This document shows positions 45,261-54,411 of a DNA stretch of 64,000 nucleotides, one piece after another. The translations under genes and the position numbers were made by a program. Source of the DNA: Alphaproteobacteria bacterium (GTDB lineage Bacteria > Pseudomonadota > Alphaproteobacteria > Paracaedibacterales > VGCI01); NCBI GenBank assembly GCA_019746225.1, contig JAIESE010000001.1, positions 62,001 through 126,000 of the forward strand, in the 5' to 3' direction. The notes under the pieces were generated by a model, which ran no database searches, was not told where the DNA came from, and was given only the letters and a program-made list of their open reading frames with translations. Position 1 is the first letter of the stretch. Every line of letters begins with the position of its first letter.

Positions 45261-46751
45261 CTATTGATATTGTTTAAATACGCCTTTTAAAAAAGGATAG
45301 AACAACAGCAATATCAAGCCCATGAGGATGGGAAAGTAAATTAAGAAGTCAAAAATATTCCCAAATACCATAAGAGAGGTTCCTTTGTCTGTGATGTCTT
45401 GGACAACATCAACTTCATGAGCAGCGGTGAAATATTTGGCAATTTGTTGGGCGACAAAATGAGCAAATGCCATAGATAGGAAAAGAGAGCCCATCATAAA
45501 ACTTGCAAATCGAGCGGGTGCGAGTTTGGTTACCATGGATAACCCCACAGGTGACAAACACAGCTCCCCGGTTGATTGTAAAAAGTATGCAGAGACAACC
45601 CACAACATGGATGTCATGCCATCTCTCGATGCCTCTAGTACGCCCAACTTTAACACCCCAAAACTCAGTCCAATTAAAAAGAGGGCTACGGCAAACTTTA
45701 TGGGCGTTAGGGGCTCTTTGTCTCGCCTACCTAAATAAAGCCAGAGACTCGACAAAAATGGGGCAACCACAATGATAAAAAGGGGATTAAGAGATTGAAA
45801 CCATGTCGTATATATTTCCATACCCATAAAGCTTCGGTCGACATGGCGCTCTGTGAATAAGTTAATGGATGCCCCTGCCTGTTCAAAGCTGGCCCAGAAC
45901 GCTAAATAGAAGGGGAGCATAGCAATGAGCGCAAACATTTTCTTCCGCTCATCCCCCTTACAGGTCAACGCTATCCTAATCACTGAAAAGAGCATCACAC
46001 CGCCGAACACATACAAAATACCCTCCATATTATCATGATGATGGATACACAAAGCGAGAACAGGAACACTCAGAAGACTACAAATAAGAATCCATTGATA
46101 CCGTGATATCCCTAACCAATATTGTTCATGAAGCTTTTCTTCATCCGGGCTAAGGCCCATCTCTCCCAATGATTTTTTACCAAGGATCAACGTAATCATT
46201 CCAAGGGCAATACCAATTCCCGCCAACCCAAATCCATAATGCCAGCCATATACTCTTCCGACATAACCACAGGCGAGGGGCGCTAGGAGGCCGCCGATAT
46301 TAATTCCCATATAAAAGATCGTAAACCCACTATCCCGCCGAGGGTCATGCGCATGATAATATTGACCTAAAAGGCTGGAGACATTTACTTTAAAAAACCC
46401 TGTTCCTATGATGATGAAGGCAAGGCCAATGGTCAAAAGTTCCTTGAAGGGCAACGCTAAACATGTGTGGCCAACGAGAAGGATGAACCCACCCATCAAA
46501 ATCGCATTCCTGTTGCCTAAGTATCGATCAGAAAGATATCCACCGAGAAGATTGGAGGCATACACGAGCGTAAAAAACATCCCATAAATGCCATAAGAAA
46601 ATGAGTCAGAATACTCTAGCTCGGATGTCATGTAGAGGATGAGCAGCACCCTCAGACCCATATAGCTGAACCTCTCCCATAGCTCCACGAAGAATAAGGT
46701 GTATAAAGCTTTTGGTTGAGTAGTGGGTAGGTTTGTTTCCATATTCTCCAC
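45261..46751 (-). CDS. POT-family proton-dependent oligopeptide transporter
   Basis: 496 residues with about 12-14 transmembrane helices. Family signatures are WERFSYMGLR near residue 26 (the ExxERFxYY proton-coupling motif, here with Met in the second position), GGYLSDRYLG, and FYMGINIGGLLAPL. Di/tripeptide uptake with protons feeds many host-dependent bacteria. GTG 46751 with AAGG upstream is used; ATG 46742 has GGAG only 3 bases away. Confidence 0.92.
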   Translation of the reverse strand: MENMETNLPTTQPKALYTLFFVELWERFSYMGLRVLLILYMTSELEYSDSFSYGIYGMFFTLVYASNLLGGYLSDRYLGNRNAILMGGFILLVGHTCLALPFKELLTIGLAFIIIGTGFFKVNVSSLLGQYYHAHDPRRDSGFTIFYMGINIGGLLAPLACGYVGRVYGWHYGFGLAGIGIALGMITLILGKKSLGEMGLSPDEEKLHEQYWLGISRYQWILICSLLSVPVLALCIHHHDNMEGILYVFGGVMLFSVIRIALTCKGDERKKMFALIAMLPFYLAFWASFEQAGASINLFTERHVDRSFMGMEIYTTWFQSLNPLFIIVVAPFLSSLWLYLGRRDKEPLTPIKFAVALFLIGLSFGVLKLGVLEASRDGMTSMLWVVSAYFLQSTGELCLSPVGLSMVTKLAPARFASFMMGSLFLSMAFAHFVAQQIAKYFTAAHEVDVVQDITDKGTSLMVFGNIFDFLIYFPILMGLILLLFYPFLKGVFKQYQ

Positions 46752-46817
46752 AGAAACCTTTGTCGATAGTACGCTACCTACTTATAACCCAGTCTTTTAG
46801 CAATAAGAAGACTTACA

Positions 46818-47055
46818 TTAACCTTTGTCTTGCCAAATTTGATCAACAACATTCGTTGCCTTTAAGAGTTGCTTCATCTCTAAGTGTGCATAACGTGTCG
46901 TCGTGGCTATGTTTTTGCCCTAACAGCTTAGACACAGTATATTGATCTACCCCCTGTTTGATGGCTAGAGAAGCGAAGGTATGACGTAAATCGTGAATGC
47001 GCACGTCTTCAAGATTTGTTAACGAGCGAATTTTACGCCACGCATCTTGAAGCGT
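46818..47055 (-). pseudogene. Integrase 3' remnant 1
   Basis: Clearly homologous to the last 80 codons or so of the island integrase, including HDLRHTF and the region of the catalytic tyrosine, ending DQIWQDKG. A 2-base deletion breaks the frame and the upstream three quarters are gone. Confidence 0.88.
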
Positions 47056-47145
47056 ATTATCTTTTTACCTTGAACATCAATATAAAGAGGACTATATATA
47101 TAAATGCTATTCTACTCCCCTATTTTGTTTTATCAGGAGGAAAAA

Positions 47146-47865
47146 ATGATTTCACTTAAGACTTCCAACTTATTTCTTATTTTAACACTCTGCACGACGG
47201 CTCATGTTACCGCTTCTGAGGAAGTCATTGTTCAAAGAAGTCCCGGTGGGTATTTCACCGGTGTCTCCCCACATCAATCTCCAGTCAGACAAACACGTGC
47301 TGAAGAACGTATAAATCCTGATCCACTAAAAATTACGGGACCACGTGACGCTAAAGCATTAGATCAACTTCGAGTTACAAAAAGTAGGGAAATATATTTA
47401 AACGGGGTTTATAAGGTTGTTGAAGAAGCTGGTGAATATGTAAACGATGGTCCATTGACCATCTCACCGGAAACAATTAATCCAGAGGTAGAAGTTCTCT
47501 CTTTAACAGTTTGCGGTTTAGGTCCTGACCAAATTCAAGGGATTGGTGGGTTCAATAAATTAAGAATGTTAATTTTAGATTGTAATGGTAGACTCAAAGA
47601 TGGCATCCTTTCTATCGTACCGTTAAAAACTCTTACCTCTCTTTCTCTTTTCTCTACTGGCCTTACCAATGCAGGTCTTAGGGGAGTTTTGACTTTGCCA
47701 AACCTCCTTGAACTAGACATCCGTCAGAATAAAGAAGTGACTGACGAAGTGGCAAATGAGCTTCTTGAAGAGACTAAACTAAAGATGCTTAGAGCCTATT
47801 CTACGGGGCTTAGTGAAAATGTCCAGCACCAGCTTGCGCATAAATACAAACTTATAAAGCATTAA
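47146..47865 (+). CDS. Small secreted leucine-rich-repeat protein
   Basis: 239 residues with a signal peptide (MISLKTSNLFLILTLCTTAH). ATG 47146 has AGGAGG 5 bases before it. From about residue 115 there are a few LRRs (SLTVCGLGPDQI, MLILDCNGRL, SLSLFSTGLTNAGL, ELDIRQNKEVTD) of the type in the tandem genes at the left edge of the window. Probable exported binding protein; partner unknown. Convergent with the phospholipase-D-like gene. Confidence 0.8.
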   Translation: MISLKTSNLFLILTLCTTAHVTASEEVIVQRSPGGYFTGVSPHQSPVRQTRAEERINPDPLKITGPRDAKALDQLRVTKSREIYLNGVYKVVEEAGEYVNDGPLTISPETINPEVEVLSLTVCGLGPDQIQGIGGFNKLRMLILDCNGRLKDGILSIVPLKTLTSLSLFSTGLTNAGLRGVLTLPNLLELDIRQNKEVTDEVANELLEETKLKMLRAYSTGLSENVQHQLAHKYKLIKH

Positions 47866-47903
47866 GTTTTTAGATGGCATAGCCTGCTTAACGTTAGTTC
47901 AAA

Positions 47904-49838
47904 CTACTGAATTATTTTGCCTAAAACATCACTTAGGTCAACATACTGCATGAATGTGGCTTTATAGCCATAAAGATCATTTAAGGCTCTATACAAACGC
48001 TCAATAAGGCCCATATCCTCCTTAATCTTTAGTTTTTTCTCTTTATATTCTTTAGTTTCCATTTCAAACCACGTACCCATCTCTTCCAACCATATTTCTG
48101 GGTGCCCTGAAGAGTATGTAGGTAATTTCTCCACCTCCTTATATACCCCTTTTATATTTCTTCTCAAGTTTGTTAAATAACTTAACCAGATGTTATAAAT
48201 CTCTTCTTCCTTAAAAATCTTCTCTTTTAAATCATTGATCGCTTTTAGTTTGCCTTCTGCATATTCCTCTTCCTTGAAACAAACCATGTAGTGCTCAAAA
48301 CACCCACTAATTTTCAACTGTTCATCTCCATTTGAAGCCGTTCCTACCACGTATGATCTGACCCGATCTAATCGATCTGCGAATCTACCCATATTAATTT
48401 GGGTTTTTACATATAACATTCGAGCTGCTTGTAGTACTTTTGTTTCTTGCGGCTCAGAAAACAAAGGGACATTTCTCCTTAATATACTCAGATAATCGTT
48501 AATAAATGTCCAAATTTCAGGACGTTCTCCTAAGCCTGAATTTAACAAAAGAGAAGCTACATATTCATCTGCCAGTTCCTCACTTCTAACCCCTATAATG
48601 GTCTCAGAATTTCTTTTTATCGCATTGGTGGAAATATGAAACGACCCAGTATATACGGTGGGTGGTCCTTTATGAGGATATCGAACAATAAGCTTATGGT
48701 GAAATTTTTTTCCTGTAAAAGGATTAAACAATATTACTGTGTTATCGTTCACCCTTAAGGCTTGGGCACCATCACTTTTCTCTTTGTCATCACCTCGGTT
48801 ATTTTTATTATTATCGAGCACGATAAATTTAGGATTGAGGCTTGTTAAGTTTCTCCATATAGCTCCTCTTTTTAATTCCTCATTTAAACTTATGTAATTC
48901 TCAAATAGCAACAGTGCAGCGTTATCTTGTGCTCCAAGCGCCTCGTTAACGACTTCCAAGCATTTTTGTGTCCCTTCCAACTCAGGATTACCAGTTGAGA
49001 TTGCTAAAGAGACAATATCCCCTAGATATCCTTCCATACTTACTTTCTCTGATCGCAGCAGTCCCTTTCTCAATGCTGTGAGCAGGTCAATGTTGCTCTT
49101 TCCTTCCTCCACTCTGTGCTCATGAAAAACTCTTACCTGTTGCTCTGGGAATGCTTCCGCAGTAGATTTTTTCTGTGGTTCACTTCTGAGCAACCTTCCA
49201 AATTCATCAAAATAGAACGCAGCAAGTTTATTGCTTTGAATGAGGACGATATCTTCTGAATGCATATTATCTGCTTCAAAAGTGGCATTTGCTGAACCCA
49301 AGATGGTAATGGCTTCTTCTCCAGCCTTCTTGGAAATAATAACTTTCTGATGAAAAGCTCTGCTCCCAAGCTTTACTAGGCTTGTGGGAACGCTATCAAT
49401 TAGGCGCCTAACGTAATTATAATATTGTGAACCTTCAATCTGATTTTCGTATGTCTGATTATGATCCAGAAAAACTAGAACAGGCATAGGAGTGCTTTCT
49501 TGGACAGATTTAATGTATTTATCTTCCAAGGTTCTCATAAGAATTGGGGAATCAAAACGATACATAAAGCAAACAATGAATTGATCAGCACCTTTCAGCA
49601 CCTGATTTATTTTGTCCATAACCCCACCCCCTAAGGAGATACAGGAAGAAACTCGGACCTTTCCGATAGTTTCTCTTTGCCTGGCCCCCCCGTAAGGAGG
49701 CAACCCTTCCTTTTGAGGGGTGTAGTCTACGTGAGGTTTCTCTAAGCCATCCATAGCAAATATGGAAGTCACAACATACTGATTTACACAAAAGAAGATG
49801 AGTAAGTAAACGAATAGAGAACGATAAAATTTGATCAA
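47904..49838 (-). CDS. Exported phospholipase-D-like protein
   Basis: 644 residues with a signal peptide to about residue 28; TTG start with AAGGTG 6 bases before. Two PLD half-sites are seen: His163-x-Lys165 (FHQKVIIS, then LGSANAT) and His381-or-380-x-Lys382 (HHKLIV, then TGSFHIS). The aspartate of the classical HxKxxxxD motif is missing in both, as in some PLD-fold proteins that are nucleases or non-catalytic. The C-terminal 180 residues are helical. Likely effector; lipase activity is uncertain. Confidence 0.78.
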   Translation of the reverse strand: MIKFYRSLFVYLLIFFCVNQYVVTSIFAMDGLEKPHVDYTPQKEGLPPYGGARQRETIGKVRVSSCISLGGGVMDKINQVLKGADQFIVCFMYRFDSPILMRTLEDKYIKSVQESTPMPVLVFLDHNQTYENQIEGSQYYNYVRRLIDSVPTSLVKLGSRAFHQKVIISKKAGEEAITILGSANATFEADNMHSEDIVLIQSNKLAAFYFDEFGRLLRSEPQKKSTAEAFPEQQVRVFHEHRVEEGKSNIDLLTALRKGLLRSEKVSMEGYLGDIVSLAISTGNPELEGTQKCLEVVNEALGAQDNAALLLFENYISLNEELKRGAIWRNLTSLNPKFIVLDNNKNNRGDDKEKSDGAQALRVNDNTVILFNPFTGKKFHHKLIVRYPHKGPPTVYTGSFHISTNAIKRNSETIIGVRSEELADEYVASLLLNSGLGERPEIWTFINDYLSILRRNVPLFSEPQETKVLQAARMLYVKTQINMGRFADRLDRVRSYVVGTASNGDEQLKISGCFEHYMVCFKEEEYAEGKLKAINDLKEKIFKEEEIYNIWLSYLTNLRRNIKGVYKEVEKLPTYSSGHPEIWLEEMGTWFEMETKEYKEKKLKIKEDMGLIERLYRALNDLYGYKATFMQYVDLSDVLGKIIQ

Positions 49839-50007
49839 ATTAGCACCTTTTTTATATTTAAGAAAAGATGAAAAACTACGAGCGATTCCCTTTATAGCAT
49901 AATTAGAAAAAAATATATAATTATATAAAATTGCTCTTCAAAGATCAGTCTGAAAAAGTATCAATTCTCTGGTGGCTGAATAGAATAAGTGAGGATTGTA
50001 GCACCCC

Positions 50008-50163
50008 TTAACTCTTCTCCTGCCAAATCTGATCAACGACATTCGTTGCATTCAACAATTGCTTCATTTCCAAATGAGCATACCTTGTTGTCGTGGCAAT
50101 GTTTTATGTCCCAACACTTTAGAAACCGTATAAAGATCAACCCCTGTTTGATAGCTAAGGACT
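50008..50163 (-). pseudogene. Integrase 3' remnant 2
   Basis: Homologous to the last 50 codons or so of the integrase (ending IWQEKS), with a frameshift, joined abruptly at about 50163 to the tRNA-derived module. More diverged from the intact gene than remnant 1, consistent with an older event. Confidence 0.85.
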
Positions 50164-50225
50164 GGAAGCTTCGTGCTGTAATCTCACCCCATCCGCCATT
50201 GTTATTAGGGAAGGCATTGTGCCTT
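50164..50225. repeat. tRNA-Ser 3'-end remnant with part of T-loop insertion and decayed terminator
   Basis: The end of the 45-base insertion (GAAGCTTCGTGCTGT), then AATCTCACCCCATCCGCCATT (50180-50200), then a damaged version of the tRNA terminator (TTATTAGGGAAGGC...GCCTTAA). Outermost trace of integration at this tRNA. Confidence 0.75.
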
Positions 50226-50513
50226 AATTATATCATCGAAAAAAATATACATGCCTTGAATCAGGCCATTAATCTCTATGAAGAACCATTGAGATCTGCG
50301 AGACAAAATCTTAGAAATCTGATAGAGAAAGACATCCCTGATGCTCACTTTAGGTTGGGATTGATATATGAAATAGAAAGTAGGGTACCATACCAACCTT
50401 CTGAAATCAGAAAGTGGCACCAAAGTCCTGCAGCTCAAGGACATGAAGGAGCACCTCTATGATTAGCAGAATTTTATGAAATTGTTTTTATGGCTAATGA
50501 TACTGATGAATGA
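50222..50513 (+). pseudogene. Sel1-repeat protein remnant
   Basis: Frame encoding NLYEEPLRSARQNLRN, then AHFRLGLIYE and KWHQSPAAQGHEGA, a Sel1-type repeat, interrupted by an in-frame TGA at 50460 and continuing LAEFYEI. No start of its own. A related fragment lies at 51631. Confidence 0.7.
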
Positions 50514-50626
50514 TACATATAGTCTAATTACATAAGCAACGAGTTGACTTGTTACTGCGTTTTGATATGTCCCTCACAAAACTTGTTTAACATGTAAATT
50601 ATCTCATATTTTTAGGAGGTTACCTT

Positions 50627-51616
50627 ATGAAAAATACGATTACATTATTTTTTTTAATGATTCTCTCCCTACCTCAAGCCCAAGCAATGAATGAGGTTAA
50701 GGAAGACGGTTTATATTTGGTCGTCGGTAGCACGCGCGAAAAAGGGCTTACAACTCAACTCTTTGAAAGGATGGTTGGCCAAGAGGTCGATTTTTCGCAT
50801 ACGAAAACTTTTGATGGGAAAGCCACAACACTCGATATTTTGCCTTGCGCTATTCCAGGCCAAAGCCATATAAAGCGCGATGCAACAAAGTTTAAACCTA
50901 ACAAAAATGTTCCCATACGCGCCGTTTATATGGAGTTGTTTCCAACTACTCAGAAAATGGGTACCAGCGTTTTATCTTCCAAACACTCTAATTCTCGACT
51001 TGAAAAATGGGGATTGTTTATGCCTCGGGCTATAGAAAATCTAGCAAAGCATATGTGTGATGGTGCTACGCTAGAAATCGAACATTGGCCAAATTTATCA
51101 ACTGACTCAGAAATTGAGATACTTAAAACGATGCCCGGTGTGTGGGCGCTACCACCAAATGTTATTCCTCTTCGAAAACTTAATCCCTTTCACTGCTTCT
51201 TTTACCGAGATGTTTTTATGAATCTTTTGCACAGTTTAATTAATACTGAAAATCTAGAAAAGTGGTCTGGATATGATATCGACGGACTCCAGCTAGCGAT
51301 AGAGAACATTACGAAACTTTTATTCTTAACACCTGAGGAAATCAAAAGCACGTTAAACAAAGAGATCATTCAATACCTATATCATAAAGAAAAAATACCT
51401 TTGTTTTTTGAAAGTCCAACGGAATCATTGTCTATGTTTGCTCTGCAAGAGTATACAATGCTAACTAACAGAAAATATATTGAAGAATACCTAGAGAAAA
51501 TAGGATTTAAAGACGTTAAAATCGAACGTCGCACGAGTCCAGTTAATGGTCGACACAATATATGGATAATATCCGCCATTAGGACAAATGGAAAAGATAT
51601 GCCTGTTTCAAAATAA
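50627..51616 (+). CDS. Exported hypothetical protein
   Basis: 329 residues with a signal peptide (to about PQAQA, residue 20) and a strong AGGAGG before the ATG. The C-terminal YLEKIGFKDVKIERR...RHNIWIISAIR resembles the last strand pair of class I methyltransferases, but no SAM-binding glycine motif is obvious, so the function is left open. It stands between two Sel1 fragments, suggesting insertion or recombination there. Confidence 0.65.
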   Translation: MKNTITLFFLMILSLPQAQAMNEVKEDGLYLVVGSTREKGLTTQLFERMVGQEVDFSHTKTFDGKATTLDILPCAIPGQSHIKRDATKFKPNKNVPIRAVYMELFPTTQKMGTSVLSSKHSNSRLEKWGLFMPRAIENLAKHMCDGATLEIEHWPNLSTDSEIEILKTMPGVWALPPNVIPLRKLNPFHCFFYRDVFMNLLHSLINTENLEKWSGYDIDGLQLAIENITKLLFLTPEEIKSTLNKEIIQYLYHKEKIPLFFESPTESLSMFALQEYTMLTNRKYIEEYLEKIGFKDVKIERRTSPVNGRHNIWIISAIRTNGKDMPVSK

Positions 51617-51630
51617 TTATGTAAAGAGGC

Positions 51631-51744
51631 CATGAGTCTCTATGAAGAACCATTGAAATTTGCGAGACAAAATCTGAGAAATCTGATAGAAAATGAACGA
51701 CACTATTCTGGTTTGGCAGATTCATTGATGAATCATGAGACATA
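51631..51744 (+). pseudogene. Sel1-type fragment, second copy
   Basis: About 60 bases nearly identical to 50268-50333 (encoding SLYEEPLKFARQNLRNLIE versus NLYEEPLRSARQNLRNLIE), then diverging and ending at a stop. Forms a direct repeat around the 50627 gene. Confidence 0.65.
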
Positions 51745-51844
51745 AATCTTCGGATAAAAATATTCTAGTGGTGAACAGACAACTATTAATATGCTTGATA
51801 CAACGATGACCTCAAGAGGTCAAAAATTAAAAGGAAACATATCG

Positions 51845-52486
51845 ATGACGATTACTTTAAGAAAATATATCCTTGGTTTCAGGGTCGCTCTTATAGGAAT
51901 GGTTTCAAATACACCTGGGGTGCAAGCCATGGAGGGCGAATTGCGGGCAGCTCATGAGTCTACACCAAAATCTGTACTGCGAAAAATTGTGGGTGAATTA
52001 GGGACGGGTCCCGTGCCGGACATGACGCCTGAACAGGTTGATCAGTATTTTAAGGAACGGGGATATTGGAAGGGTGATAATGGTTTGATTTTTCAAGACA
52101 ACCCTTTTCTAAAGGAAAAAGTCGCACAGCTTTCTTTCTATGAATCTACTGTTGTTCAACCAGCTTTCACCGAAGCAGGCTTTCGGGAAGGCGAGGGGAC
52201 AGTGGAACTCAATTTTGAGGGACGCTGCTTGTTCTGGAAAGTCAATCAAATCAGCCATGAACCTCATAATCAATTCTCTGATTCAAGTGGTGTCGATGAA
52301 ATCCAATATGGTCAGAACCTGCCGCAAGAGCTTGTCGTTTTATGGGCAACGAAGGAAAAATTGCTTCGTGAATTATATCAACATATTGATAAGGCAAGAA
52401 GAGATTGGGATACTGTCGCACAGAACTCATTCAATATGCACGGTGTTAGGGGGCGTTGTACAGAGGCCGGGATAATTTTATATTAG
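51845..52486 (+). CDS. Exported hypothetical protein
   Basis: 213 residues; ATG 51845 has AAGGA 9 bases before it and gives a signal peptide ending near VQAMEG. An upstream ATG at 51791 adds a non-signal-like stretch. Acidic, with a WKGDNGLIFQDNPF segment. No family recognised. Neighbours are accessory genes. Confidence 0.65.
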   Translation: MTITLRKYILGFRVALIGMVSNTPGVQAMEGELRAAHESTPKSVLRKIVGELGTGPVPDMTPEQVDQYFKERGYWKGDNGLIFQDNPFLKEKVAQLSFYESTVVQPAFTEAGFREGEGTVELNFEGRCLFWKVNQISHEPHNQFSDSSGVDEIQYGQNLPQELVVLWATKEKLLRELYQHIDKARRDWDTVAQNSFNMHGVRGRCTEAGIILY

Positions 52487-52570
52487 AGTACTAACCTTGC
52501 CAGGATGGAATGAATCCTGAAGAGTTGCCCACATAAACATGCCCCTACAAGGAAATGAGAAGGATATACG

Positions 52571-53053
52571 ATGTTAAGAAAAGCAACAAAAGCTGATTTT
52601 GATGATTTATATGAGATTTATATGGATCAATCCGTAAATCCCTTCCTTGGATTTGAAACAATGTCCAAGACAGAGTTCTTGCCCGTGTTTGATGAATTAA
52701 CATCAGCTCATGATCTTTATGTTTATGAATTGGATGGCAAAATAGCAGCAACATGCAGAACCACAAGGTATACCTCTCGACGGCATCACGTAGCCTCCCT
52801 TGAAACCATTGCCACAAATCCTGCTTTTCAGAGAAGAGGGATCGGCACAACTTTCATTTTGGAAGTACTAGAAGTTTTGAAGAAAAGCGGCGTTAAGCGT
52901 ATTGAACTATCCTACGAAGCTGACAATCCTAAAACGGGAGAGTTCTACCAAAAGCTTGGTTTTAAACATGAGGGTACCTTCAAAGACTGGTTCAAACGTG
53001 CGGGAGAAGATCACTATATTGACGAACATTTTATGGCTCTTCTCTTCGATTAG
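52571..53053 (+). CDS. GNAT-family N-acetyltransferase
   Basis: 160 residues with the acetyl-CoA pyrophosphate-binding loop QRRGIGTTF and the C-terminal ADNPKTGEFYQKLGFKHEG typical of GNAT enzymes. Substrate unknown. Convergent with the SDR gene. Confidence 0.88.
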   Translation: MLRKATKADFDDLYEIYMDQSVNPFLGFETMSKTEFLPVFDELTSAHDLYVYELDGKIAATCRTTRYTSRRHHVASLETIATNPAFQRRGIGTTFILEVLEVLKKSGVKRIELSYEADNPKTGEFYQKLGFKHEGTFKDWFKRAGEDHYIDEHFMALLFD

Positions 53054-53119
53054 GTCATAAAATGACAAAATTCCTTTTATAACCAACCAGTTAAGAAATA
53101 GTGTCTTTTAAACATCTCC

Positions 53120-53872
53120 CTATTGAGCCGTAAATCCCCCATCGATAACCATCTCAGATCCCGTTATAAAGGAGGCATCATCACAGCTAAGGAAAAGAAC
53201 AGCCTTAGCAACTTCTTCTGGCTGTCCAGGTCGATTCAGGAGCGTCCTCGAAAGATAATATTCTTTCTGGACTGGATCCTTTAAGATATCTGCGGTTAAA
53301 GGCGTTTCAATAAGACCAGGATGAACAGAATTAACGCGGATGTTATCTTTTGCAAAGTCCACAGCTGCTGCCTTTGTCAGGAGGCGCACAGCCCCCTTTG
53401 AAGCTGAAAACACAGCTAGGGAAGGCCCCCCAACCAAACCATACATAGAGGAAATATTAATGATAACACCCCCTCCCGCTTTTCGCATGGCGGGAGCTAC
53501 ATATTTGCAACCCAAGAACACACTTTTGGCGTTTGTGTTAAAGATTTGATCCCATTCATCTGACGTTGTGCTTTCAAGATCTTTCATAAGAAGTTTGGCA
53601 GCGTTATTCACGAGAATATCTATTTTTCCGAAAGAGTTAATAGTTTGATCAATCACATTTTTCCAATCGTCTTCCTTCGACACATCGTGTTGAAAGAAGA
53701 GGACCTGCCCTCCTATCTTACGAATTTCTTGTAGGATTTTCTCTTCTGAGGAATCATTGATATCTGTTGCAACGACTGTGGCCCCTTCTTCAGCGAACAA
53801 CATAGCTTCGCTGAAGCCCATCCCATTTCCTGCTCCAGTAATAAGAGCAACTTTGCCTTCTAACTTTCTCAT
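53120..53872 (-). CDS. Short-chain dehydrogenase/reductase with Tyr-to-Phe at active site
   Basis: 250 residues from ATG 53872 (GAGG 6 bases before). Classical SDR with TGAGNGMG cofactor loop, NNAA motif (residues 86-89), catalytic Ser in ISSMYG and the lysine in SASKGA. The catalytic tyrosine of YxxxK is phenylalanine (AVFSASKG; codon TTT), a one-base change from TAT, so normal oxidoreductase activity may be lost. Last gene of a five-gene minus-strand operon. Confidence 0.9.
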   Translation of the reverse strand: MRKLEGKVALITGAGNGMGFSEAMLFAEEGATVVATDINDSSEEKILQEIRKIGGQVLFFQHDVSKEDDWKNVIDQTINSFGKIDILVNNAAKLLMKDLESTTSDEWDQIFNTNAKSVFLGCKYVAPAMRKAGGGVIINISSMYGLVGGPSLAVFSASKGAVRLLTKAAAVDFAKDNIRVNSVHPGLIETPLTADILKDPVQKEYYLSRTLLNRPGQPEEVAKAVLFLSCDDASFITGSEMVIDGGFTAQ

Positions 53873-53903
53873 GGTATCCTCGACATATTTTGTATTAACA
53901 ATT

Positions 53904-54380
53904 CTAACTGTTTTCAATCTTTTTAAGAACATATTTCATAATGGGGGCGACCAATCCAGGCATGGTAACTATAGGTCGTTCACCTATTGTAATGGCTCCC
54001 ATATGTTCATAAAACGCTTGAGCATTAGGGTCAGACCAAATAACAAATTCTTGCCACCCATTTACCAATGCCTGTTCTATGCAGTGGTTCCATAACTTTC
54101 TACCGTACCCCTTACCGATGAACTGGGTATCAAGAAAGAAATCCTCCAACTTTGGCACTTCTTCATTTGTTTTAAATGTATAATATCCAATCACTTTTTT
54201 ATTATCTTCAGCTACAAAGCCAAAAGCCGCCTCAAGAAAGGAATCCTCCTTGATGCCAAATTTTGCCATAAAACGATCGAGTCTATCTTCTGGGTAGCCC
54301 CAGTATCCTTTTCCGGCTCGCATTAATGTGTTAAGGAGGGTTATGTCCGATTTAGCGATAAGTCTGTATAAAAGAGACAT
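53904..54380 (-). CDS. GNAT-family N-acetyltransferase
   Basis: 158 residues; acetyl-CoA loop IGKGYGRKLW and a C-terminal DPNAQAFYEHMGA. AGGAGG lies upstream of the ATG. Part of the minus-strand operon between cyclase and SDR genes. Substrate unknown. Confidence 0.87.
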   Translation of the reverse strand: MSLLYRLIAKSDITLLNTLMRAGKGYWGYPEDRLDRFMAKFGIKEDSFLEAAFGFVAEDNKKVIGYYTFKTNEEVPKLEDFFLDTQFIGKGYGRKLWNHCIEQALVNGWQEFVIWSDPNAQAFYEHMGAITIGERPIVTMPGLVAPIMKYVLKKIENS

Positions 54381-54411
54381 TTGGTTTCAACCTCCTAACA
54401 CGTCTAACACT

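Larger units (their letters stand above)
41297..50200. mobile_element. Degenerate accretion zone next to the island
   Basis: Between attR and a further tRNA 3'-end remnant at 50179-50200 lie two integrase 3' remnants, the palindromic tRNA-derived modules and accessory genes. The simplest reading is earlier integrations at the same tRNA-Ser that decayed and were pushed outward. Exact element borders cannot be fixed. Confidence 0.5.

Noticed and set aside
49989..50462. 157-codon plus-strand frame
   Set aside because: It is a chimera of antisense integrase remnant, tRNA 3'-end sequence and Sel1 debris; only the last part is protein-like.
53873..53932. Longer start for the SDR gene
   Set aside because: It would overlap the upstream GNAT gene, whereas ATG 53872 has a GAGG ribosome site and the normal family start.
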